A DNA stretch of 64,000 bases from Bacillota bacterium (GTDB lineage: Bacteria; Bacillota; Clostridia; Acetivibrionales; JAMNXU01): assembly GCA_023623175.1 (NCBI GenBank), contig JAMNXU010000039.1, forward strand, positions 62,001-126,000, written 5' to 3'. Within the stretch, counting starts at the first letter, position 1; the number at the start of each line of letters is the position of its first letter. This document shows, piece after piece, positions 8,665-17,091 of the stretch. A model generated the notes under the pieces. It did not search any database, had not been told where the DNA came from, and worked only from the letters and a program-made list of their open reading frames with translations. The position numbers and the translations under genes are program-made.

Positions 8665-8762
8665 TTGACGACAGTATGCCCGCGAGACTTGCACAAAATG
8701 TACAGGAGTTTTATAATTAAATGGTCGTTAAAAACAAAACTAACAGATTGTGAGGTCAGGAA

Positions 8763-8969
8763 ATGGCAAAAGTAACTATCCTGGAAGAAAGATGCAAAGG
8801 CTGTAAACTATGCACAACAGTATGTCCCAGGAAAATAGTTGTTATAAATTCCGGCAAACTGAACAGCAAGGGTTTTCATCCTGCCGGCGTCACCGACATG
8901 GACAAGTGCATAGGATGCGCGTTCTGCGCTACAATTTGCCCTGATTGCGCAATAGTTGTCGAAAAATAG
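8763..8969 (+). CDS. 2[4Fe-4S] ferredoxin, delta subunit of 2-oxoacid oxidoreductase
   Basis: A 68-residue protein with two complete CxxCxxCxxxCP motifs: CKGCKLCTTVCP near residue 12 and CIGCAFCATICP near residue 49. It carries two [4Fe-4S] clusters and passes electrons between the TPP-containing core and external ferredoxin. The good ribosome site AGGTCAGGAA precedes ATG 8763. Its position directly before the alpha and beta subunit genes identifies it as the dedicated electron-transfer (KorD/VorD-like) subunit. Confidence 0.92.
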   Translation: MAKVTILEERCKGCKLCTTVCPRKIVVINSGKLNSKGFHPAGVTDMDKCIGCAFCATICPDCAIVVEK

Positions 8970-9023
8970 AGGGGTTTTTTTTGTAATTACGATTTTCGCT
9001 TTAATTTTAAGGGGGATTTGGTA

Positions 9024-10088
9024 ATGGGAGAAAAACTGCTGATGAAGGGGAATGAAGTAATAGCCGAAGCTGCTATCAGGGCAGGCTGCAGGTATTATTT
9101 CGGATACCCCATAACACCTCAGACCGAGATCATGCATTATATAGCGAAGAAATTCCCTTCGATCGGAGGAACCTTCATACAGGCCGAAAGTGAAGTTGCC
9201 GCCATAAACATGGTTTACGGGGCTGCCGCAGCGGGAGCGAGGGTAATGACATCTTCCTCAAGCCCGGGAATAAGCCTCAAGCAGGAAGGTTTATCGTACA
9301 TCGCGGGAGCTGAACTGCCCGCAGTAATTGTAAATATTGTACGATGTGGTCCCGGACTCGGCGGTATACTTCCGTCACAGGGAGATTATTTCCAGGCGGT
9401 CAAGGGCGGTGGACACGGAGATTATAAGATGGTGGTTCTTGCCCCTTCAAGCATACAGGAGCTCTATGAATTGACGGTTGAAGCGTTCAACATTGCCGAC
9501 CGCTACAGGATTGCCGTCATGATAATGGGAGACGGCACCCTGGGACAAATGATGGAAACCGTTGAATTCAGGGACAGGGAAGAAATTGAAGAGGCGGACA
9601 AAAGCTGGGCTGTGACCGGGACCCGGATGGAAAGGGAACATAACGTAATAACTTCAATATATATTGACCCGGAAGTGCTGGAGGATCTTAACAACAGGCT
9701 GCAGGCCAAGTACAGGATTATCGAGCAGAGGGAAGTCAGGGTCGAAACCTATAACTGCGACGGCGCAGATATTATAGTATCCGCTTTCGGAACCGTCGCA
9801 AGGATCGTAAAGAACGTCATTAGAATGGCTGAGAAGGAAGGCATCAGGGTCGGTCTTATCAGGCCCATAACCTTATGGCCATTCCCCACGGAGACTTTCA
9901 GAAAATATGCCGAGGTGCCCGCGGCATTCCTTTCCGTCGAGCTCAATGCCGGGCAGATGGTCGAAGATGTAAGGCTTGCGGTTAACGGCAAACGCGAGGT
10001 TTATTTCTACGGAAGAACCGGAGGAATGATTCCGACCCAGAAAGAGATCCTGGATAAAATCAGGGAGATTTATAAAAATAGCAGATAA
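9024..10088 (+). CDS. 2-oxoacid:ferredoxin oxidoreductase alpha subunit (VorB/KorA-like)
   Basis: Pyrimidine-binding/transketolase-C subunit of a CoA-dependent oxidoreductase acting on 2-oxoisovalerate or 2-oxoglutarate. ATG 9024 with AAGGGGGAT 5' of it is preferred over the in-frame TTG at 9018. The 354 residues start MGEKLLMKGNEV and include FGYPITPQTE, QAESEVAAINM and TSSSSPGISL, all typical of VorB. The start of the C-terminal domain is near residue 245 (IIVSAFGTVARIV). It forms an operon with ferredoxin upstream and beta and gamma subunits downstream. The substrate cannot be settled from sequence; this subunit resembles the branched-chain (VOR) type. Confidence 0.88.
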   Translation: MGEKLLMKGNEVIAEAAIRAGCRYYFGYPITPQTEIMHYIAKKFPSIGGTFIQAESEVAAINMVYGAAAAGARVMTSSSSPGISLKQEGLSYIAGAELPAVIVNIVRCGPGLGGILPSQGDYFQAVKGGGHGDYKMVVLAPSSIQELYELTVEAFNIADRYRIAVMIMGDGTLGQMMETVEFRDREEIEEADKSWAVTGTRMEREHNVITSIYIDPEVLEDLNNRLQAKYRIIEQREVRVETYNCDGADIIVSAFGTVARIVKNVIRMAEKEGIRVGLIRPITLWPFPTETFRKYAEVPAAFLSVELNAGQMVEDVRLAVNGKREVYFYGRTGGMIPTQKEILDKIREIYKNSR

Positions 10089-10099
10089 TTCCCCGGACC

Positions 10100-10187
10100 G
10101 GAAAGTCGGTTCAGTAATCAGGTCCAGGAAGGAAGCAACTCAGAAAACAAGTCAGGATCGGGAAATAAGTTCGGAAATAAGTTCAGG
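10100..10187 (+). repeat. Degenerate 12-13-nt tandem repeats in the vorA leader
   Basis: Repeats around GAAATAAGTTCAG fill the 112-nt gap between the alpha and beta subunit genes. The clearest pair is GGAAATAAGTTC at 10161-10172 and 10173-10184; older, diverged copies (AAGTCGGTTCAG, AATCAGGTCCAG, AAACAAGTCAG) lie further 5'. The array runs into the ribosome site AAAGGGGAT of the next gene. The sequence is again A-rich on the coding strand. Confidence 0.6.
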
Positions 10188-10200
10188 AAAGGGGATAAAA

Positions 10201-10947
10201 ATGGCGATAGTGTTTCAGAGACCGCACGCTTTAAAAGAAAAACCGTTGCATTATTGTCCCGGATGTACCCATGGCATCGTTCACAGGCTTGTGGCCGAGG
10301 TAATTGATGAACTGGGGATAGAGGGCATTACAATAGGCGTTTCGCCCGTAGGATGCGCATACAACAATTATGAGTATTTCGAATGCGACATGGTCCAGGC
10401 GGCCCACGGACGCGCACCGGCAGTGGCCACCGGCATCAAGAGGGTTCATCCCGACAAGGTGGTTTTTACCTACCAGGGGGACGGTGATCTCGCTGCCATC
10501 GGAACCGCCGAAATAATCCATGCCGCCAACAGGGGAGAAAAAATAACCACGATTTTTATAAACAACGCCATATATGGAATGACTTCGGGCCAGATGGCTC
10601 CGACAACCCTTGAAGGCCAGGTTACTACCACTACTCCGTTTGGAAGAAAACCCGAACTTCACGGTTACCCTGTCAGGGTCTGTGAAATGATTTCAACGCT
10701 CGGGGGCGCAGTTTTCGTCGAAAGAGTGTCCGTATGCGACATCAAAAATATCAACAACACAAAACGCGCAATCAAAAAAGCCTTCCAGGTCCAGATGGCG
10801 GGAAAGGGTTTCTCCCTGGTGGAAGTGCTTTCGACCTGTCCGACAAACTGGGGTCTCGATCCTGTGGAAGCGCTTCAATGGCTGAAAGATAACATGGAGC
10901 CTTTCTACAGGTTGGGCAATTTCAAAGGCAAGGATCTGGAGGTGTAG
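10201..10947 (+). CDS. 2-oxoacid:ferredoxin oxidoreductase beta subunit (TPP-binding, VorA/KorB-like)
   Basis: Thiamine-diphosphate-binding subunit of 248 residues. CPGCTHGI near residue 19 supplies cysteines for an Fe-S or structural site, GVSPVGCAYN follows, and the TPP-Mg motif is GDGDLAAIG near residue 97 with FINNAIYGM about 22 residues on. ATG 10201 has AAAGGGGAT upstream. The gamma-subunit ATG lies 2 nt after its stop, so translation is coupled. With its partners it oxidatively decarboxylates a 2-oxoacid to acyl-CoA and reduces ferredoxin, or runs in reverse. Confidence 0.92.
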   Translation: MAIVFQRPHALKEKPLHYCPGCTHGIVHRLVAEVIDELGIEGITIGVSPVGCAYNNYEYFECDMVQAAHGRAPAVATGIKRVHPDKVVFTYQGDGDLAAIGTAEIIHAANRGEKITTIFINNAIYGMTSGQMAPTTLEGQVTTTTPFGRKPELHGYPVRVCEMISTLGGAVFVERVSVCDIKNINNTKRAIKKAFQVQMAGKGFSLVEVLSTCPTNWGLDPVEALQWLKDNMEPFYRLGNFKGKDLEV

Positions 10948-10949
10948 TC

Positions 10950-11480
10950 ATGCAGCATGAAATAATAATAGCCGGTTTTGGCGGCCAGGGCATACTTTCT
11001 GCGGGCAGACTTCTCGCCTATGCCGGCATGCTTGAAAATAAAAACGTTTCATGGTTGCCTTCCTACGGCCCGGAAATGAGGGGAGGCACTGCAAACTGCC
11101 ATGTGATTATTTCCGACGAAGCGGTAGGTTCTCCCATACTCAACAGCTGCACAAGCCTGATTGTCATGAACGGACCTTCGCTCGAGAAATTTGAAAACAT
11201 GGTTGTACCCGGAGGAATCATCATTACCGACAAGTCCCTTGTGCCGGAAGGGCCCCAAAGGAAGGACGTCGACGTATTTGAAGTGCCGGCAACACAGATG
11301 GCCTCCGATATGGGAAACCTGACCTTTGCCAATATCATCCTGCTGGGAAAACTGGTTGCGGCAACGGGAATGGTTTCCGTGGAAAGCTTTGAAACGGCGC
11401 TGTATAAAGTCCTGCCGGAAAAATACCATCACCTCATACCCAATGAAATGGAAGCCTTCAGAAAAGGAATGGAATATTAA
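10950..11480 (+). CDS. 2-oxoacid:acceptor oxidoreductase gamma subunit (KorC/VorC-like)
   Basis: A 176-residue gamma domain of the 2-oxoacid oxidoreductase family. The start IIIAGFGGQGILSAGRLLA is diagnostic, with SWLPSYGPEMRGGTANCHV near residue 37. It binds CoA and completes the alpha-beta-gamma-delta enzyme encoded by this operon. GGAGGTG overlaps the end of the beta gene, 2 nt before ATG. It is the last gene of the operon: the next gene is on the opposite strand only 13 nt away, so the two units converge. Confidence 0.92.
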   Translation: MQHEIIIAGFGGQGILSAGRLLAYAGMLENKNVSWLPSYGPEMRGGTANCHVIISDEAVGSPILNSCTSLIVMNGPSLEKFENMVVPGGIIITDKSLVPEGPQRKDVDVFEVPATQMASDMGNLTFANIILLGKLVAATGMVSVESFETALYKVLPEKYHHLIPNEMEAFRKGMEY

Positions 11481-11493
11481 TTCAGACGGAATA

Positions 11494-13923
11494 TTAAAAC
11501 AGAATATAAGGGTCCGCGCGGCTGCCTGCTCCTTTTATCGCGATGAAAGAAACCTTCACGAGGGGCAGGACGCCGACGGTATCGTTTAAAGCGTCGCAGT
11601 GATAAACATACCCGTCTTCTCCCACGTACCTTACCATGCTTTCACTGTTGACATAGGGCGTTCTCAGCCAGTACGGCATATAATGATTTTTTCCCGCTTC
11701 GTACTTGATGTCAAGATTATCGGTGAAAAGAGCCCTTTTTCGTATGCTGAGCCCATTGTCATAAACCAGTTCCTTTATTTCGCGCACATCGGGTATAAAG
11801 ACCCAGTCTTCAGAGATCGAAAAATACGCATCATCATAGTTCTGCAAAAGCAAAGGAACACTGTTGGTCCAGAAATAGGGCGACGATCCGCCCTCCCGGA
11901 TATCGGCGTCGTACAGCGACAGCAGGAATTTATTGCGGGATTTAACCAGCATGTTTTTTTCCTTTTCGCTGAAATAGCTGAGAAATCCCGGCTCGCCGTT
12001 TACAACGCCTTCGCTGTTGAGCCATGATCTGAGCAAAGAGCTTTCCCAGAGGTTGCTTCCGAATTTTCTCCTTTCGGGAGTTTTCTCGCCGGCGTCGGGA
12101 ATGTCAAATGGCCTGAAACAGATTATCCTGTCTGCCACAAGCAGAAGATTGCCATTTTCCGTTCCGGCGACCTGCCACAACAATTCCTTTCCACGGTATC
12201 GGCCAAATTTGACATAACTGCCGATCTTTATTTCTTCCCCGGCAACAGTACGGGACAAAAAACCGACCCTGGAGATTTCAACTTCGGAATTGCCGGAAAG
12301 AGGGCCTTTTTGCGCGAACAGGACAATGGCTACGGACAGGATGACGGCAAAAGCAATAACATATTTGAATACATATCTGAAAAATTGCACGAATTGAAAG
12401 GGCATGGCTTCCTTGTGCCCGTATTTATATGAACGTTTGTATGAACGGTTAAAATTACGGAAATTCAGTATTTTCAGCGCGGAAACCGCGGCGCTGACAA
12501 TCCCTATGGCAGCAAAGGCAAACAATAAATCAAAGCATACGTTATAAAGAAAAAGATGCTTTGCTATATCAGCTTCTCCCGCGGCCAGCACCGGTGTCAC
12601 AAAAGCGACTGCGGCGGTGCACCAGAGGAAGCACAAAACCGCGGGCTCAACCAGGGCAAACCTGTCTGCCTTATTTTTCACGGCACGGACGAAAAGCCGG
12701 ATGATATAGAGCAAATATGCGGTAAAAAAGAAAATAATGAAGGAAACGCTCCTGGGCATGTAGACCTTTTTAATCCTGCTCCACAGTGTTGCCCGCTCGG
12801 CGAAAGCAAGCCTACTGCCGGTTTCTTCGTAAATGAAGTTACCCAGGTAGGGCGGCCGGATGCTTACACTGTTTTCAGCGCTTATTTTCAGCTTGTCATA
12901 AAATCGCGACGGGTTCATGATGTAATATTTCAGTACGTCGGTATAGGAAATTCTGCTGAAAAATTTGCTTTCCATGTATTCACTGTCATTTTTGACGGGA
13001 ATTGACCTGTCGTAGTACGTGGTGTTGGCAAGAACTTTCAGTTCAGGGTCAAGGCCGAGCTTTTCGAGATCTTCTTCCGGCGACGGGGAATCCTTTAATA
13101 TTCCGAAAAATACAGAATGATACTGGTTCACCTGTCTTAAAGGTTCGGAAACGGATGCGAACAAAAGCACGGAGACAGCGATCAGCGCGACGGTACAGAC
13201 TGTCACGGAAGCAATGACCGAACGTTTCGGATTCGCGAACATGAATGCCAGGCTAATGACGGGCACAAAGAGAACTGTCGGAAGGTTTGCCTGTTTTGAG
13301 CCGGCAAACATCAGGGCCGCGACGAAAAACAGGAGTATCCATACCGGGGTAACCTTTTTGCGCGCAGCCATGTACAGCGCGATGCCCGTCATTGATAAAA
13401 GAAAAACAAAAGTGGGAGCTTCACCGAAAAAGGAATTGAAATACGCAAGATAGCCCATGTCGCAGAATATGAAAACCAGCAGCGCCGCCGCCAGGAATTG
13501 TAGCGATTTGCTTTCCGGCACTTTGCCGGATTTTACCGTGGCCGATATAAGAAGCGTGAGACCGGCAATGTGAATTATCGAATATAAAAGGCCCAAAAAC
13601 CGTATGTCAAATATGTCGCCGCTGAAGAACAGTTTGTTTACAGCTATGGCTATTTTAACGGGAATTATATGTGTCGTGGCATAATTTGAAAAGCCGCTGA
13701 GAGAAAGCAGCCTGCCGACAATCCTGTAATGGGGAACGACATTGGTGAAACGCGATTCGTGAAAAAAATCAAGACCCGCCACGGACATAATCCTTGCAAA
13801 ATCCGAGTTGTCAGCGATGCCAACCGTAGGTTTCGCAAACAGCAGGACTGTAAAAACCGTTGCCGCGATAAAAGAGCAAAATACAACAGGGTTATTAATT
13901 TTTTTGAACAGCTTCCTTTTCAC
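11494..13923 (-). CDS. GT-C-like polytopic membrane protein fused to a DUF6273-like domain
   Basis: An 809-residue protein. The N-terminal two thirds has about ten or eleven hydrophobic segments. After the first comes an extracytoplasmic loop with DNSDFARIMSVAGL, and later AYFNSFFGEAPTF, which resemble the NGDF and NSFYxE signatures of WsfD-like hexose transferases. After the last membrane segment (about residue 560) a soluble domain starts SYVKFGRYRGKELLWQV and ends with WLRTPY-type sequence, as in DUF6273 (a formylglycine-generating-enzyme-like fold seen in surface proteins). Start GTG 13923 has GGAGG 11 nt 5'. The fusion is uncommon in my knowledge. A role in cell-surface glycan assembly or sensing is inferred. 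Confidence 0.65.
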   Translation of the reverse strand: MKRKLFKKINNPVVFCSFIAATVFTVLLFAKPTVGIADNSDFARIMSVAGLDFFHESRFTNVVPHYRIVGRLLSLSGFSNYATTHIIPVKIAIAVNKLFFSGDIFDIRFLGLLYSIIHIAGLTLLISATVKSGKVPESKSLQFLAAALLVFIFCDMGYLAYFNSFFGEAPTFVFLLSMTGIALYMAARKKVTPVWILLFFVAALMFAGSKQANLPTVLFVPVISLAFMFANPKRSVIASVTVCTVALIAVSVLLFASVSEPLRQVNQYHSVFFGILKDSPSPEEDLEKLGLDPELKVLANTTYYDRSIPVKNDSEYMESKFFSRISYTDVLKYYIMNPSRFYDKLKISAENSVSIRPPYLGNFIYEETGSRLAFAERATLWSRIKKVYMPRSVSFIIFFFTAYLLYIIRLFVRAVKNKADRFALVEPAVLCFLWCTAAVAFVTPVLAAGEADIAKHLFLYNVCFDLLFAFAAIGIVSAAVSALKILNFRNFNRSYKRSYKYGHKEAMPFQFVQFFRYVFKYVIAFAVILSVAIVLFAQKGPLSGNSEVEISRVGFLSRTVAGEEIKIGSYVKFGRYRGKELLWQVAGTENGNLLLVADRIICFRPFDIPDAGEKTPERRKFGSNLWESSLLRSWLNSEGVVNGEPGFLSYFSEKEKNMLVKSRNKFLLSLYDADIREGGSSPYFWTNSVPLLLQNYDDAYFSISEDWVFIPDVREIKELVYDNGLSIRKRALFTDNLDIKYEAGKNHYMPYWLRTPYVNSESMVRYVGEDGYVYHCDALNDTVGVLPLVKVSFIAIKGAGSRADPYILF

Positions 13924-13977
13924 CTTAGCATGGCCTCCGGCTTAATAGGACATCATGGAGGCAATGGCATGGTCTTA

Positions 13978-14298
13978 TTATACGAACGCGCCGTCTATAG
14001 CTCCGTTCGAAATGTACTCCACATCTTCAAAGGTGTAGTTTAAAAATTTATGTTTATGGCCGTTTGTTTCATCGGATTTTCCCGCGATCCTGTGAACGTG
14101 TCCGTTTTTGGTTTTGACTGGCCTGCTCGTCACGCCCGAATAGTAATGGCTGTGACCGTTGAAGGTCGTGACGCCGCGGAAATAATGCACATGGAACGCG
14201 GGTATGCCTATCATTTTTTCAGTATATCCCGACATTGTATGTTTATGATTTTCCGCCGTTCTACATTCGAACTTATATTTATGCATGTGAGGAACCAT
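13978..14298 (-). CDS. YmaF family His-rich protein
   Basis: A 106-residue protein made of evenly spaced His pairs (HMHKYKF, HKHTM, HVHYF, HSHYY, HVHRI, HKHKF), the hallmark of the YmaF family. The spacing suggests a beta-repeat that may bind metal; function is unknown. ATG 14298 has GGAGG 6 nt upstream on the minus strand. The gene is followed on the same strand by the large membrane protein, 54 nt away, so they may be co-transcribed. Confidence 0.82.
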   Translation of the reverse strand: MVPHMHKYKFECRTAENHKHTMSGYTEKMIGIPAFHVHYFRGVTTFNGHSHYYSGVTSRPVKTKNGHVHRIAGKSDETNGHKHKFLNYTFEDVEYISNGAIDGAFV

Positions 14299-14446
14299 GT
14301 CAGCCTCCGGACAGATATTGCTGTTATCTATATAAATTGCACAAAATGCGGAAAATTATTAAGCTTTTTTATTGTCAAAAATATTTTAACGCTTTCGGCC
14401 CTTTGCGTAAAGGCGTTGTTGCCAACCGGCAATTAAATGTCATGAG

Positions 14447-14476
14447 TTGGAACGGTAAAATACGATGTGTTATAAT
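14447..14476 (+). promoter_or_regulatory. Sigma-A type promoter for the CPBP protease gene
   Basis: TTGGAA at 14447-14452 and a perfect TATAAT at 14471-14476, 18 nt apart, 37 nt before the chosen start codon at 14513. It lies in the divergent gap between ymaF-like and CPBP genes. Confidence 0.65.
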
Positions 14477-14512
14477 GGAAATGAAAAAGATTGTCAGGAA
14501 GGACCCGGCTCG

Positions 14513-15352
14513 ATGACCAGGTGGCTGGATGAGAAAGATATTGGCAGATACTTAAAAATGTCAGGCTTTATCGGGCTCTTTATTCTGGTTTATGTCATGG
14601 CCCAGCTGTTTGTCCGCGCGGCCGCTGAGATTGTTTATGAATTCAGGTCCGGCGCAGCCGGCGGACCAGGGTTGGGTTACAGATTGTTTTTTTCCGGATT
14701 GCTTGCGCTGCCGGCCTATTTCGTAATTCCATCCTGCAGGGGGGAGACATTCCGCGAGGCGGCAGGCTTCAGAAAAACGGAGGTAAAAAAGATACTGCTT
14801 TCAGTGCTGCTGGGTATCGGAGCGGCCGTTTCGCTTATAATGATTTTGAATTTTATGCCGCTGGAGCGATGGTTTCCGGATTATGTCGAGCTCATGAAAA
14901 AAATGAATGAAAGCGGAGGTCTCATTCCCCGTGTGCTGGGAGCGGGAATCATGGCGCCGGTCATCGAGGAAATCATATTCAGGGGCTTCATATTCAGGGA
15001 GCTCGGGAAAAATGTTCCAAGGAACGCGGCAATCCTGGCACAGGGGCTTTTGTTCGGCCTTTACCATTTTAACCTGCTCCAGGGCATTTATGCGGCCATA
15101 CTGGGAGTTCTGCTCGCGTACGTCCTGGTGTGGACCGGGTCGCTGTGGGCCCCGATAGCCATGCACATGGCTGTCAACAATACGGGCACCTTTTTGCATG
15201 TGGTTTCGGGTAAAGGCCTGACGGGATACTATATGCTGCTGGCCCTCGCACTGGGGCTGACAGCGTCGGTTTTCGCCGTTAATCTTCTTCGGACGGAATA
15301 CCGGGATGAATTTTTAATGAAGCAGGATTATAATAATACTGTTTTTCACTAA
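14513..15352 (+). CDS. CPBP family intramembrane glutamic/metallo-endopeptidase
   Basis: An integral membrane protein of 279 residues with about eight hydrophobic segments. The CPBP (Abi) motifs are all present: EEIIFRGFIFREL near residue 152, HFNLLQGIYAAILG near 185 and HMAVNNTG near 219. Members cleave within the membrane; in bacteria they are linked to protein processing and bacteriocin self-immunity. ATG 14513 has GGAAGGA 5'; an upstream ATG at 14474 falls inside the promoter and is unlikely. No bacteriocin gene is adjacent. Confidence 0.9.
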   Translation: MTRWLDEKDIGRYLKMSGFIGLFILVYVMAQLFVRAAAEIVYEFRSGAAGGPGLGYRLFFSGLLALPAYFVIPSCRGETFREAAGFRKTEVKKILLSVLLGIGAAVSLIMILNFMPLERWFPDYVELMKKMNESGGLIPRVLGAGIMAPVIEEIIFRGFIFRELGKNVPRNAAILAQGLLFGLYHFNLLQGIYAAILGVLLAYVLVWTGSLWAPIAMHMAVNNTGTFLHVVSGKGLTGYYMLLALALGLTASVFAVNLLRTEYRDEFLMKQDYNNTVFH

Positions 15353-15560
15353 AACTACAGCTTATTTTGATGTTAAAATTTAGCCATATATGGCTAAAAT
15401 ACAGCAAAAGTACACCCAAAGTACAGTAAAATAAAGCTACAAAAAGTAAATAAGCTGTAAACACAGCAAAAATTAGCTATAAACACGGTAAATTATAGCT
15501 TTTATCAGATAAGTAAATTATAGCTTCAGCTTTATCAACCAATTACTTTTATCAGGCCTT
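15353..15560 (+). repeat. AT-rich leader with short degenerate repeats
   Basis: The 208-nt region before the TIM-barrel gene is built of recurring short words: ACAGYAAAA, TAAATTATAGCTT (15489-15501 and 15512-15524) and TTTTATCAG (three times, ending next to the gene). There is no ORF with a ribosome site. It is of the same general kind as the other leader repeats in the window but more decayed. Confidence 0.5.
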
Positions 15561-15587
15561 ATGTCTGATAATTTTATGGAGGTAAAA

Positions 15588-16388
15588 ATGAAAATAGCAT
15601 TTTCAACGCTGGGTTGTCCCGAATGGACTTGGGAAGAAATTATCGCCGCTGCCAGGGACCTGGGGTATGACGGCGTCGAGGTCAGGGGTGTGGAAGGGGA
15701 AATGTACGTTCCCTCCGCAAGGCCTTTTACAGGATCAAATGCTGAAAAGACCAAACTCAGGCTTAAAAGCCTCGGTCTTGAAATTCCGTGCCTGACATCT
15801 TCGTGTTACCTCTTTGAAGCCGATGACCGGAATGCTATCAAGGAAGGGACTGACTACATATTGCTCGCAGAAGAGCTTGGCGTTCCCTATGTGAGGGTGC
15901 TGGGGGACAGGGATCCCGCTCCCGGAACCGGCATTGACGACAACATCGTTTCGGACAATCTTGCACGGCTTGCCGAATTTGCCGGGCAGCATGGTGTTAC
16001 TGTATTGATTGAAACAAACGGAGTATATTCGGACTCGGGCAGACTTGCCGCTCTCATTGAAAAAACAGGTCATCCAAATGCGCAGGTTTTGTGGGATATA
16101 CACCATCCCTACAGGTTTGCGGGCGAGCCCGTTGAAAAAACCTATGAAACCCTGAAAAACCATATAAGAATGGTGCATATCAAGGATTCGGTCATGGAAC
16201 AGGGAAAGCTGAAATACAAGATTACCGGACAAGGAGACGTGCCTGTCAGGGTGGCTTTAAAGTTATTGAAATCGAGCGGTTATACGGGCTATGTTTCCCT
16301 CGAATGGGTGAAACGCTGGAACATGGAACTTGAGGATCCGGGCATAGTCATACCGAATTTTATTAATTTCGTTAAAACGGTGGTATGA
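15588..16388 (+). CDS. Sugar phosphate isomerase/epimerase (AP-endonuclease-2-like TIM barrel)
   Basis: A 266-residue soluble TIM barrel. The start MKIAFSTLGCPEWTWEEI, GYDGVEVRG near residue 26, ETNGVYSDSG near 143, DIHHPYRFAGE near 173 and the C-terminal SLEWVKRW are typical of the xylose-isomerase-like family, with metal ligands expected at the Glu/Asp/His of these motifs. ATG 15588 follows GGAGG by 5 nt; upstream ATGs are weaker. Substrate is unknown. The gene opens a run of redox and sugar-acid genes on the same strand, which favours a carbohydrate role. Confidence 0.83.
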   Translation: MKIAFSTLGCPEWTWEEIIAAARDLGYDGVEVRGVEGEMYVPSARPFTGSNAEKTKLRLKSLGLEIPCLTSSCYLFEADDRNAIKEGTDYILLAEELGVPYVRVLGDRDPAPGTGIDDNIVSDNLARLAEFAGQHGVTVLIETNGVYSDSGRLAALIEKTGHPNAQVLWDIHHPYRFAGEPVEKTYETLKNHIRMVHIKDSVMEQGKLKYKITGQGDVPVRVALKLLKSSGYTGYVSLEWVKRWNMELEDPGIVIPNFINFVKTVV

Positions 16389-16500
16389 TTAATCAGTAAA
16401 TGTTAACCACTAATTTTAAACCAGGTAATAATAATTTTGAACATTTAATATACAGCAAACGAACAGTAATACTCAACGCGGATAAAAAGGCGGAAAAACG

Positions 16501-17049
16501 ATGAGAACTTTTATCGGCATAGGATTTGACAGTAATGTCAGGAAAAGCCTCGAAGAACTTTCTGAGTCGCTGAAAAAATTTGCGACCAGGGGCAGATGGA
16601 AACGCACGGATAATTTCCATTTAACCCTTAAATTTCTCGGCGAAATAAATCCCGCGCTCGTAGGTCCTATGGCAAAGTCCCTCGAAGAAGTGGCATGTTT
16701 CGGGCGTTTCACGCTCAGACCCGGCAAACTCGGGTATTTTGCGGGAAAGGGCTGTATAAGAGTACTTTGGCTCGGCATTGAAGGAGAAAGCGACAAGCTT
16801 TTTTCATTGCAGAAGGAAGTTGACAGGATAATGGAAAGGGAAGGGTTTCCGCCGGAGAAAAGACCTTACAGGCCGCATATTACGCTGGCGCAGGACCTTT
16901 TTACAGATTTGGGATTTGACGCGCTGCAAAAACAGGCAGAGTGTTTCAGGCATCCTGAAATACGCGTTGACAGGATAACCATATTCAGCAGTGAACAAAT
17001 TGCCGGAAGAAGGGTTTATACTCCAGTTGCGGAAATACCGCTGAAATAA
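16501..17049 (+). CDS. thpR: RNA 2',3'-cyclic phosphodiesterase (2H family)
   Basis: A 182-residue protein with the two HxT motifs of the 2H phosphoesterases: FHLTLKFLG near residue 39 and RPHITLAQ near 123. Homologues open 2',3'-cyclic phosphate RNA ends (and ligate tRNA halves in vitro). ATG 16501 has AAGGCGG upstream. It stands alone, with a 112-nt gap before and 42 nt after it, between unrelated genes. Confidence 0.93.
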   Translation: MRTFIGIGFDSNVRKSLEELSESLKKFATRGRWKRTDNFHLTLKFLGEINPALVGPMAKSLEEVACFGRFTLRPGKLGYFAGKGCIRVLWLGIEGESDKLFSLQKEVDRIMEREGFPPEKRPYRPHITLAQDLFTDLGFDALQKQAECFRHPEIRVDRITIFSSEQIAGRRVYTPVAEIPLK

Positions 17050-17091
17050 GTTTTTATCAGTGTATATCATACGATCATCCGGGGAGGTCCC

